Translations under genes and position numbers: made by a program
Notes under the pieces: model-generated
What the model was told of the DNA's origin: nothing
Seen by the model: only the letters and a program-made list of their open reading frames with translations
The model's database searches: none
From: Candidatus Fibrimonadales bacterium
GTDB taxonomy: Bacteria > Fibrobacterota > Fibrobacteria > Fibrobacterales > Fibrobacteraceae
Direction of reading: 5' to 3'
Assembly (NCBI GenBank): GCA_009777135.1
Contig: WRMM01000001.1
Span: 1 to 26,538 of the forward strand
Length of the DNA stretch: 26,538 bases
Part shown: in pieces, positions 13,328-21,400 of the stretch
Layout of the letters: each line of letters begins with the position of its first letter
Position numbering within the stretch: the first letter of the stretch is position 1

Positions 13328-14184
13328 ATTTCCAAATGATCTATCAACCGCGTTTTGCCAAAATAACACGCCAGCAAAATAACCGCATCTTTCAAAATCT
13401 TTGTTTTCACAGGCATTAAATTATCCTTGTTCGCTATCTCAGCATATTGAACTTTGCCGCCTGCCTGTTCTATTTTTTCAAAAATCGCTTTTTTTAATTT
13501 CGCAACAGAATTAATTCCCCGCCTATACATTTTTTTTGCCTCTAGCATCCCAACGTAAATTGAACTTGCAGCGGCACGCTCCTCTTTGCTCATATACTCG
13601 TTGCGACTAGACATTGCAAGCCCGCTTTTTTCCCTTATGGTTTTTGCTCCGATAATGCGGACGGGAAAATTCAAATCACAGGTCATTTTGCGAATTACAT
13701 GGAGCTGCTGAAAATCCTTTTCGCCAAAATACGCATTGCTTGGCAAAGCTATGTTGAAAAGCTTTGCCACCACGCTCAAAACGCCTGCAAAGTGACCTGG
13801 GCGGCAAGCTCCGCAATATATGTTCTCTATCTCAACGTTGCGCACATAAGTTTGCAAAGACATTGGGTACATGTCTTTGGGAGCTGGCGCAAAAATAATA
13901 TCCGCTCCAGCCTCAGCGCATAGCTTTGCATCCGCTTGCAATCTGCGAGGATATTTTGCAAAATCTTCGTTTGCTCCAAACTGCACGGGATTCACAAAAA
14001 TGCTGACTATGGTTATATTGTTGTTTTTAACAGACATCTCAACCAAGGAAATATGGCCTTTATGCAAAGCGCCCATGGTAGGAACCAAACCGATGCTCTT
14101 CTTTTGAGCGAGCATTTTTTTTGAAAGCCTCTGCAATACAAGCGGGCTGCGGATTATTTTGATTTTTTTTGCATTTTTTCGCAT
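13324..14184 (-). CDS. panC: Pantothenate synthetase (pantoate-beta-alanine ligase)
   Basis: ATP-dependent condensation of pantoate with beta-alanine, the last step of pantothenate (coenzyme A precursor) synthesis. The protein of 286 residues from Met 14184 matches the family (about 280). It carries the nucleotide-binding PTMGALHKGH (35-44), FVNPVQFGANEDF, YPRRLQAD, GHFAGVLSVVAKLFNI, YFGEKDFQQL and the KMSKS-equivalent MSSRNEYMS. The frame extends to 14250, but the extra 22 residues are hydrophobic and unlike PanC. The start lies inside the end of the upstream membrane-protein gene (31-nt overlap), with GGAA a few nt upstream, so coupling is likely. panB and panD are not in the window. Confidence 0.93.
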   Translation of the reverse strand: MRKNAKKIKIIRSPLVLQRLSKKMLAQKKSIGLVPTMGALHKGHISLVEMSVKNNNITIVSIFVNPVQFGANEDFAKYPRRLQADAKLCAEAGADIIFAPAPKDMYPMSLQTYVRNVEIENIYCGACRPGHFAGVLSVVAKLFNIALPSNAYFGEKDFQQLHVIRKMTCDLNFPVRIIGAKTIREKSGLAMSSRNEYMSKEERAAASSIYVGMLEAKKMYRRGINSVAKLKKAIFEKIEQAGGKVQYAEIANKDNLMPVKTKILKDAVILLACYFGKTRLIDHLEI

Positions 14185-14999
14185 GTATTTTCCAAGGGGC
14201 AAAACGAGAACAATGCTGCAGTAAAAAACGGCATCCAAAGGGTGTAGCATATATATATGATTACCGAATTCAGCAAACTTTCAGAAGCTGTCATTGGCTG
14301 TCCTATAAAGTGAAAAATCGCATCCATAATAATTAAAACGGCAATAGTGAGCAAACTAACTGGAATAGTTTTGCGAACTCCATGCGCTATTGCTCCGCTT
14401 AGAGTTTTCTTGCTCTTTGCATCTTTGCGAATTTGATAGCTAATCACAAAAATCAAATGAAATGTATCTGCAAAAAATACGGAAATAAGCCCGAACCACG
14501 CCAAATTTGAAACGCCCAAAAACAATAGCCACGCTGAAAGGGAATAAGCCAAAAGAATAAGAGGCAGCACAGCTTTTACAAGCATGCTGCGTATAAAGAA
14601 AAAGCCTGTGATGGACATTATCAAAATGCAAGCCAAAAGAATTTGCATTATATCTTTGAATTCTCCAATTGCAATGAACAGCAAAGGATTAAAAAGCAAA
14701 AAGAAAAACCAAAGCAAACCGCATTTGAAACCAAAAAACATCCCTCTGAAAACAAACAGCAGCAAAGCGGCAATAATAACCCAAAGATTTGCTGTTATTG
14801 CGCTTAAATCATATTGCGCAAAAACTGCTGCAAGATTTTCTATTTGCTCTGCAAGCATTGTTGCCGAAATCAAAACTCCATCTATATTAGACAGAGCCAC
14901 TACGCTAAGCACAATCATTATTAACACTTCCGGCAAGCGAAAACGAATTGAATACTCAGCAAGTTTTTGCGCCAAAGATGTTTTTTCTCTTAAATCCAT
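14154..14999 (-). CDS. Polytopic inner-membrane protein, RND/MMPL-like
   Basis: A 281-residue protein with about seven hydrophobic segments (around residues 24-44, 70-90, 93-113, 115-135, 138-160, 165-190, 212-235 and 245-268). The stretch FADTFHLIFVISYQIRKDAK followed by an AIAHGVRKTIPVSLLTIAVL section resembles the repeating helix-loop of the RND/MMPL superfamily C-terminal half (small acidic residue, loop, then G...T/S...T). It lacks the large periplasmic domains, so it would be a half-size or decayed relative; this link is only suggestive. It is the first gene of an operon with panC, overlapping it by 31 nt. A TATATT element ends 9 nt before its ATG. Confidence 0.7.
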   Translation of the reverse strand: MDLREKTSLAQKLAEYSIRFRLPEVLIMIVLSVVALSNIDGVLISATMLAEQIENLAAVFAQYDLSAITANLWVIIAALLLFVFRGMFFGFKCGLLWFFFLLFNPLLFIAIGEFKDIMQILLACILIMSITGFFFIRSMLVKAVLPLILLAYSLSAWLLFLGVSNLAWFGLISVFFADTFHLIFVISYQIRKDAKSKKTLSGAIAHGVRKTIPVSLLTIAVLIIMDAIFHFIGQPMTASESLLNSVIIYICYTLWMPFFTAALFSFCPLENTCEKMQKKSK

Positions 15000-15008
15000 C
15001 AGAGCCTT

Positions 15009-15015
15009 AATATAG
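15009..15015 (-). promoter_or_regulatory. CTATATT -10 element of the membrane protein-panC operon
   Basis: On the minus strand TTTTCTATATTAAGG ends 9 nt before the ATG at 14999 (hexamer 15014-15009). The predicted leader is only a few nt. It is divergent to the promoter at 15051-15079. Confidence 0.5.
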
Positions 15016-15050
15016 AAAACGCTGACTGCTATTTTTAATTAAGAACACCC

Positions 15051-15079
15051 TTGACAAAAACATTTAATATTTCTATATT
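15051..15079 (+). promoter_or_regulatory. Near-consensus sigma70 promoter TTGACA-N17-TATATT
   Basis: TTGACA at 15051-15056, 17-nt spacer, TATATT at 15074-15079 (again within TTTCTATATT). A strong Shine-Dalgarno sequence, AAGGAGGA, follows about 15 nt later, before the ATG at 15103. This is the best promoter in the window and shows that the TATATT boxes act as ordinary -10 elements. Confidence 0.8.
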
Positions 15080-15102
15080 AAATGCAAAGCTAAGGAGGAA
15101 GA

Positions 15103-15360
15103 ATGAAAACATTAGCGGATGAGCTAAGAGAAATGGCTCAAATTACAAAAGAAAGGATGTATTTGCAATGGAAAAAAGAAAATGTAGATACAGATTTTTT
15201 GTTAAGGCTTAAAGAAGCTGCGAATGCGGGAGCCGGTGGCATAGTTATACAATGCCGAAGAGATTATGAAGTAGATCATTGGGCAAAATGGGCAAAAGAC
15301 CACAATTTTTACTTTGGACAGAAGAACAAAGAAGATTATGAGCTGAAGTGGCTGATTTAA
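15103..15360 (+). CDS. Small orphan protein, 85 residues
   Basis: Not recognised. A soluble, highly charged protein with an N-terminal amphipathic helix (LADELREMAQITKERM), a middle helix ending in EAANAGAGGIVIQCRRD, and an aromatic C-terminus (HWAKWAKDHNFYFGQ). The glycine-rich turn followed by a hydrophobic strand and a Cys-Arg-Arg could suggest a small alpha/beta fold. There is no signal peptide or membrane helix. Expression signals are unusually good: a TTGACA-N17-TATATT promoter and AAGGAGGA 5-6 nt before the start, so it is very probably a real and well-expressed gene. It stands alone, divergent from the membrane protein-panC operon and ending 1 nt before the convergent nuoF stop. Confidence 0.8.
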   Translation: MKTLADELREMAQITKERMYLQWKKENVDTDFLLRLKEAANAGAGGIVIQCRRDYEVDHWAKWAKDHNFYFGQKNKEDYELKWLI

Positions 15361-15361
15361 T

Positions 15362-16657
15362 TCACCACCACCCCGCCGAGCGGTAACTTTCGCTCAGCCT
15401 CAAACTTGCATGCTCAGGGTTTCTTAAAATCGCTGCTTCAAACTCTGAGCAGAATTTTTGCAGATAGCTTTGCACAGGAATTGCCAAGGCGGTGGCTAGG
15501 GGGCAAATTGTTGTGTATTCAAAGCCTTTGCAAAGGCTGCGCAAAAGCTCAATATCGCCGTCTTTGCCTTTGCCGTTTGCAATGTTGGAAATTATGCGCT
15601 GAACATAACCCGTTCCCTCTCTGCAAGGCGTGCATTGCCCGCAAGATTCATGCGCATAGAATTTGCCTAGCGTGTTGAGCATTTCCACAATGCTGTGGGT
15701 ATCGTTAAACGGCATAACCGCGCCTGAGCCGAACATGGTTCCCATGTCGGCAAGGCTTTCATAATCCATGTTTGCTTTTTTGCATTCCTCAGCGGTTAAA
15801 ACCGGAGTTGATGAGCCGCCGGGAATGCAGCCCTTCAAATTGCCTGCAATGCCGCCGCAATATTCCTCGCTTTCCAAAAGCTCCATTAATGGGATGCCTA
15901 TGCGCGCCTCGTAAATTCCTCTTTTTTTTACATCGCCAGAAACGCAGAATACCTTTGTGCCACCAGCTTTGGGGGTTCCGAGTTTTAAATATTCTTCTGG
16001 GCCGTTTTCCAAAATCCATGGCAGAGACATTAACGTTTCAACATTATTAACGCAAGTGGGCATGTTCCACGCACCGCTCACAGCCGGAAAAGGCGGTTTT
16101 AAACGAGGCTGCCCGCGCCTGCCCTCCAAGCTGTTTATCAAGGCTGTTTCTTCGCCGCAAATATAAGCACCCGCGCCTCTGTGCACAGCGATATCTAAAC
16201 TGTATTTTGTTCCGCATATATTTTTTCCGAGAATGCCTGCTTTATAGGCTTCTCTAATTGCCTCTGCAAGGGTTTCTATGGCCGGCAAAAATTCGCCGCG
16301 AACATATATATATGCGTTTCTTGCTCCCAATGCCCAGCCTGCAATTATAATTCCTTCAATTAAACGATGAGGATCTTCCCTCATTAAATAATGGTCTTTA
16401 AAAGTTCCAGGTTCGCCTTCGTCTGCATTCACGGCTATGTAAACCGGCTTGCCGCCTCTTGGCACAAAGCTCCACTTAAGTCCTGTTGAAAAGCCTGCGC
16501 CGCCTCTGCCTCTTAACCCGGAGCGTTGAACCAAATCTATAAGCTCAAATTGCGAAAGGTCAAAAAGGCGGCTTCCGATATTGGAATAACCGCCTAGTTT
16601 TTTATAAGCATCAATCTTTTGGGCGTTTTTCCCAAAATTCTGCGTGCAGACTTTCAT
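15362..16657 (-). CDS. nuoF: NADH dehydrogenase flavoprotein, NuoF-like
   Basis: NADH-oxidising subunit family with FMN and one 4Fe-4S cluster. The 431 residues show GRGGAGF (50-56) in the NADH/FMN site, VNADEGEPGTFKD, ALGARNAYIYVRGE, GAGAYICGEETALINSLEG (FMN binding) and the cluster motif SCGQCTPCREG (Cys339, 342, 345) with the fourth Cys385 in TICPLA. Length is close to E. coli NuoF, without the extra N-terminal thioredoxin-like or C-terminal ferredoxin domains of HydB-type homologues. It follows the rubrerythrin gene by 4 nt on the same strand, and no nuoE, nuoG or other complex I gene is next to it. It may therefore be an NADH-dependent reductase for the rubrerythrin rather than a complex I part; the family alone does not decide. 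Confidence 0.9.
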   Translation of the reverse strand: MKVCTQNFGKNAQKIDAYKKLGGYSNIGSRLFDLSQFELIDLVQRSGLRGRGGAGFSTGLKWSFVPRGGKPVYIAVNADEGEPGTFKDHYLMREDPHRLIEGIIIAGWALGARNAYIYVRGEFLPAIETLAEAIREAYKAGILGKNICGTKYSLDIAVHRGAGAYICGEETALINSLEGRRGQPRLKPPFPAVSGAWNMPTCVNNVETLMSLPWILENGPEEYLKLGTPKAGGTKVFCVSGDVKKRGIYEARIGIPLMELLESEEYCGGIAGNLKGCIPGGSSTPVLTAEECKKANMDYESLADMGTMFGSGAVMPFNDTHSIVEMLNTLGKFYAHESCGQCTPCREGTGYVQRIISNIANGKGKDGDIELLRSLCKGFEYTTICPLATALAIPVQSYLQKFCSEFEAAILRNPEHASLRLSESYRSAGWW

Positions 16658-16661
16658 TGAA

Positions 16662-17240
16662 TTACCAGTTTTCCCCTAAAACCTCAAAGTGGGCTTGCGG
16701 GTGCAAACATGCGGGGCATAGCTTTGGAGCCTCATCAGCTTCGTGGAGAAAGCCGCAGTTCATGCAGCGCCAAACTATTTTGCCGTCTTTCCGGAACACT
16801 TTGCCATCTTTCAAATTGTTGTAAAGATCGCGGTAGCGTTTTCCGTGCTGTTTTTCGGCAATGCAAATCATGCTGAAGCAGGTGGCTACATCGTTGAAGC
16901 CTTCATCCTTTGCGATTTGCGCAAATTTTGGATAAATTTCTTTCCACTCCTCTTCTTCGCCATTTGCAGCGGCGTCCAAGTTTTGCAACGTTGTGCCGGT
17001 TGCGCCAGCAGGGTAAGCTGCGGTGATTTCCACTACGCCGCCTTGCAAAAAGCTCCAAAAGCGTTTTGCGTGTTCTTTTTCTTGATTGGCAGTTTCTTCA
17101 AAAATAGAGGCAATTTGCACTAATCCTTCTTTCTTTGCAACTCCAGCCCAAAATGTATAGCGATTGCGCGCCTGCGATTCGCCAGCAAAAGCAGTAAGCA
17201 GATTTTTCTCTGTCTGCGTTCCTTTGATGTCCTTTGACAT
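16662..17240 (-). CDS. rbr: Rubrerythrin
   Basis: Non-haem diiron peroxidase that reduces hydrogen peroxide to water in anaerobes. The 192 residues comprise an N-terminal four-helix ferritin-like domain (Glu21 in GESQARNRY, the ExxH of EKEH at 54-57, and in the second half FSMICIAEKQHGKRY) and a C-terminal rubredoxin domain (about 155-190) with CMNCG and CPACLHP forming the Fe(Cys)4 site. Length is as expected (about 190). A strong Shine-Dalgarno sequence (AAGGAGA) precedes the ATG; a TATTTT box at 17283-17288 on the minus strand may be its -10. It is the first gene of a two-gene unit with nuoF, which could supply electrons. Confidence 0.95.
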   Translation of the reverse strand: MSKDIKGTQTEKNLLTAFAGESQARNRYTFWAGVAKKEGLVQIASIFEETANQEKEHAKRFWSFLQGGVVEITAAYPAGATGTTLQNLDAAANGEEEEWKEIYPKFAQIAKDEGFNDVATCFSMICIAEKQHGKRYRDLYNNLKDGKVFRKDGKIVWRCMNCGFLHEADEAPKLCPACLHPQAHFEVLGENW

Positions 17241-17320
17241 ACACTATCTCCTTAAATAAAGGTTTGAAGGGAGTAATTTAGAAAAATAGAATATCTACAA
17301 TGCTGATTTACTCAATGTTT

Positions 17321-17410
17321 GGGTATGGGGTATGGGGAATTTTACAAAAAGTGGCAGGGACTTTTTGCAAAAAGAGCGTTTAAATAAGCACTTCCCCTCT
17401 ATCAGAGGGG
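17321..17410. repeat. Dispersed repeat with GGGTATG units, palindrome and hairpin
   Basis: Two GGGTATG units (17321-17334) run into GGGAATTTTACAAAAAG, matching the repeat near 10979-11000. A 14-bp perfect palindrome CTTTTTGCAAAAAG follows at 17361-17374. A hairpin CCCCTCT-ATC-AGAGGGG lies at 17394-17410. An open frame of 70 codons crosses this on the minus strand but reads like translated repeat and is not called a gene. The hairpin could also end transcription from the Rpn fragment on the minus strand. Confidence 0.65.
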
Positions 17411-17519
17411 TGCTCGCAGAGCGGGGTGTCCCAACAACGTAGCTCCGCAACTCCCCAGCAAAGTTACTTTGCAAAATGTGCAAGAACGCTTTTCCCGTTA
17501 CCCACAAATATTCTTGTTA

Positions 17520-18236
17520 TTACAACTGCCCAAGCTGTCGTTTGGCATCTTCTAAAGACACACCGCTTTCCCAAAGAGTAAATAATTCAGCACGCTCTTT
17601 TTCACGGCCTTCTTTCAAGGCTTTCTCTCGCTCTTCCTCACGGGCAACTGCAAGGGCCTCCTCACGGGCTTCCTCGCGTGCAACCTCAAGGGCATCCTTC
17701 AAATTCCATTCTGTAAGAAGCATGTTTTCAACCTCCGAACTGCGTTCTCGCAAGAAATATAGCAAAATATCACGGCTTATGCAAGACTTGACAGCGGATT
17801 TAACCGCAGCATCCAAGCTCATGGCTTTCTTGTTGTCCTCAATCTCCGCAATAAGCTCGGCGTAGCCGCTCAAATTGGGACTTTTGCTGGCTATCTCCGC
17901 ATTTCTGCCTTTGTTGATGTTGTAAACTTTTACTACAAGCTCCAAGAAGTGGGTCTCGCTACGCAAGATAAAGGAATCCGAAAGCCGCATCTCTTTGAAA
18001 TCGGGGTAGTCTGCTTTGCCGTTGTATAAAACTATGAACTCTGGCTCGGGGATTTTAACCATCTTTTGCTTGTACAGGTCTTTGCTATTCGTTAGCATTT
18101 CGTATTCCCCATTGTCTGAACCAGAATTCACAGAATTAAAAAATTAACAGAATATTTATGATATATATGCAACTTATTTGACACATTCTGGAAATCCTGT
18201 AAATTCTGCGAATTCTGGTTCAGACAATTTTTCCAT
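17520..18236 (-). pseudogene. Rpn-type PD-(D/E)XK nuclease/transposase, N-terminal core lost
   Basis: Related to the intact gene at 23383-24213 (shared IPxPEFIVLYNG, KVxNINKGRNxE, ENMLLTEWN-KDAL and FTLWESG-SL). The start codon and upstream region are still recognisable (ATG at 18234-18236 reading MEK), but codons for about residues 4-93 of the intact homologue are missing and a 118-bp inverted-repeat element (18111-18228) sits in their place. The lost part includes the acidic and E-x-Q catalytic residues, so the nuclease is dead. From the ATG at 18234-18236 translation would stop after 20 codons. An internal frame from 18131 could make a 203-residue protein with an Ala/Arg/Glu-rich coiled coil (AREEAREEALAVAREEERE) and the conserved tail. 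Confidence 0.8.
18111..18228. mobile_element. 118-bp element with 27-bp terminal inverted repeats
   Basis: Left arm 18111-18137 starts ATTGTCTGAACCAGAATT; right arm 18202-18228 ends AATTCTGGTTCAGACAAT. The arms match at 26 of 27 positions. The 64-nt interior is AT-rich and non-coding. It interrupts the Rpn pseudogene exactly where its N-terminal coding part has been lost. It has the form of a MITE-like or palindromic dispersed repeat; no target-site duplication is evident. Confidence 0.7.
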
Positions 18237-18304
18237 GCCTTATATAATGACAAAAATCGTGCCAAGCAAAAAATGCTGAAATTTGCTCAAATTCGCTGTT
18301 TTAA

Positions 18305-18351
18305 AGTGTCCAAAAAGTGTTTAGACACTGTTTAGACACTTTTTGGACACA
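18305..18351. repeat. Imperfect palindrome upstream of Rpn copy 1
   Basis: Degenerate version of the perfect palindrome at 24281-24327 (AGTGTCCAAAAAGTGT ... GTTTAGACAC with a T-run and GGACAC). The homology between the two upstream regions spans roughly 18229-18351 and 24206-24327, so the two Rpn copies share their promoter region as well as coding sequence. Confidence 0.75.
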
Positions 18352-18393
18352 TAAATCAAAACTCCTCTAACTATACAATTTGATGACGCACCA

Positions 18394-18422
18394 TTGACAA
18401 AATGCGAAAATGAATTTAAATT
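18394..18422 (+). promoter_or_regulatory. Sigma70 promoter TTGACA-N17-TAAATT of the surface protein gene
   Basis: TTGACA at 18394-18399, 17-nt spacer, TAAATT at 18417-18422; predicted start near 18429. The resulting leader of about 30 nt contains AGGAG at 18448-18452, 5 nt before the ATG at 18458. Confidence 0.7.
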
Positions 18423-18457
18423 TGGTATGTGTTTTATAAAACGGCACAGGAGTTAAA

Positions 18458-21400
18458 ATGAAAACGAGAAACAAAGTTCTCAAAACAACAGCGGCAATTA
18501 TGATTGCCGTTTCGGCGGCGTTTGCGCAAAGCGTAGCAGATTTGGCAAACGCCATCAACAACTACGGCGACGATGGGGGGCTGACGGCGGCGATAAGCGG
18601 CAATACCATAACGGTAACCGGAAGCGAAACTAGTATCGCTTCGCTTGAATTGAATATCCCCGAAAACGTTAAGGTGCTGTGGAAAGCAGAAATTGCAGGA
18701 AATACAAATCGTTATAATAATGGATACATTATGGATTCCCCAAGTTTGATTGAATTGTCTGGCAGCGGGGTATTTGAAATGGAAAATGGAACTATAAATC
18801 AAACCGGAAGCGGAAACGCAATTTCCAACGCTTCCCTATCCTCGGTAACTATAAATGTTTTTGGCGGCACGGTAACAAATGCAAGTACGGGTTACTACTC
18901 TTCTGCTATTCGTATCCAATCCGCAGGCGTTGTTAATGTTTCGCAGATTGATGAAAATTTTCCAACGTCAATAAAGGCGATTTATTTGGCAGATGAAGCG
19001 GAGCTGAATATTACAGGCGGCAAGGTGGAAAATACTAGCGACTACGTTATTTACAACTATTCCACAGGCACTGTAAATATTTTAGGCGGAACGGTAAACG
19101 CAACGCAGGGAACTGCAATTTACAACGAAAGAGCTGGCACTATAGATATTTCAGGCGGCACTGTAGATGGTGGATATGGAGCAATTAATAATTACAAAAA
19201 TGGCATCGTAAATATTTCTGGCGATGCTGTTGTGAAGGCAACAACGGGATGGGCAATTAATAATAACGAATCAGGCACTATAAATATTTCAGGTGGCGAT
19301 GTGAGCGCAACAACAGGAACGGCTATTAGGAACTACGGAGCTTACGGAGGAAAATGCAAAACGAATATTTATGGCGGCACGGTGAGCACAACAACAGGAA
19401 CTGCTATTGAAAATGGACATGAAGGAGTGGAATTGACTATTACAGGTGGCATGGTGAAATCGGAATCGGGATATGCAATTACTGCTAGTGATGTAGGCAA
19501 CATTATTAGCATCTCGCAAGAAAACTCAAACATTCCCACGCTAATTACATCTGCAGGAAATTCAACTATTCTTTTGGGCGGTTCTCAACTGACTATTACA
19601 GGCGGAACTATACAGAATACAGCTGCAGGCAATGTTATATATTATAACAATTTTTCTACTACCGTTGAGCCAGGCGCTATTGATATAAGCGGTGGTTTAG
19701 TTAGAGCTGGTTCTGGCTTAGCTATATACCGAAATCGCTACTCCTACGTGGGCGAACTTCCAGAACTTACTATCACAGGCACTGTGTTTGCTTATGGCAG
19801 CAGCCTTGCCGATGTTATTGACCATACAAACTTTACCGAGCCTGGGCACGGGGGCGTGGTTATTGCGTATAATGAGGAACTTGGCTTTGAAAAATATATT
19901 GAAGGCATGGACCTCCACCTTTTCTCGCTCCCAGCGAAAACAGCTGCTTGGGGCTTGCAAGGAGACATTAGCGGCATTGCGTATAAAAGCGATGGGTTTA
20001 TTGAAATGTCAAACATAGCTGTTGTTGGCGATAATAGCGAAGAGGCTGCAGAAGTATTCTTAGCTATTTACGCAGAAATTCTTGGCAAAGACATTGCCGA
20101 TATTGAAATAGCAGACAAAGCAACTGTTCAAGAGGCATTGGATTTTTACAATAATATTCTTGGCGAAACACCAAAAAGCCTATTAACAAGCGAAAAAGAA
20201 TTGCTTGGTGAATTTGAAATAAAGATTGCCGAATTGGAGGCTGTAGAAACATTCAAAACTGCTCACGCAGCAATCCTTGGCAAAACCACTGTCAATATTG
20301 CAGCCGCAGACAAAACCGCCGTTGAAGCGGCATTGGATGCTTACGAAGCTCTTAGCGAAGGAGCAAAAAGCATATTGCTTACAAGCGGAGAAAAAGACTT
20401 GCTTGACAGATTGGAAGCAAGAATATCCATATTGGGATGCGAAGAAGAGGGATTGATTGACAGCAAATGCGTATCAGAAAGCACTTTCGCAGAAGGAATT
20501 ATTTGGCAGAATGAAGATTGCCGAGATGAGCTTGGACGTTCCTTGCCTATAAATATAGGCGGAACAGCCAGCCTTTGGCACACGGCTATAATCGGCAATG
20601 CCTCCGTTACCCCAGCCGACCCTGGTTTCCATCACAAATTATGCGATGCGGGCGGAGACATTACATATACAGTCGGAGGCAGTGAAGAAAGCAGGTCCGC
20701 AGAAATAATATTAGACTTGAACAACATTTCAGATAAAATTGGCTTTTGCTTGGATTACTCTTTGATTTATCCATCTTCTGCCGCATGGAATGCAGAACTT
20801 AAAATGATTATTGCCAGCACTGACGGCGATCACGTAGCGACATTGCCTGAGGCTTCTGCAATAACTAGCAAATGTTTTTCATTTGATAACGACTTTGAAA
20901 ACCTTAACCTAGAAAACGTTCAATCTTTGAAATTCATTTTCCGTTCTCTCCAATCGTGGTCAGGATGGTATACATACGCCTACTTCACCATCAAAAAAAT
21001 AGAATGGATGAGCGAAACCAGCGAAGCAGAGGCATTCAAAACTGCTCACGCAACAATCCTCGGCAAAACTGCCGAAACAATTACAATACTAGATGATAAC
21101 GCAGTTAGAGCAACATTGAATGCTTACAATGCACTTAGCAATAGCATAAAAGCTTTGCTAACAAGCGAAAAAGAATTGCTTGACGAATTGCTCGCAAAAA
21201 TAGAATTAATGAGAAGCGAATTATTTGAAGGCGATGGCACAATAGATAGCCCTTATATAATCACTGCGGCAGAGCAGCTTGAAAACCTCGCCTTGCTGGT
21301 AAACAATGGCGTTACGGATTTCAATAATTCAAATGTTTACTACGAATTAGGCAGCGACATAGACCTTGATGCTTACAGCAATTGGACTCCAATTGGAAAC

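Noticed and set aside
14185..14250. Longer panC start at 14250
   Set aside because: The 22 extra residues are hydrophobic antisense-like sequence from the membrane protein gene; PanC homology starts just after 14184.
17295..17507. 70-codon minus-strand frame
   Set aside because: It is translated from repeat material (GGGTATG units, palindrome, hairpin) and has no start signals; treated as part of a dispersed repeat.
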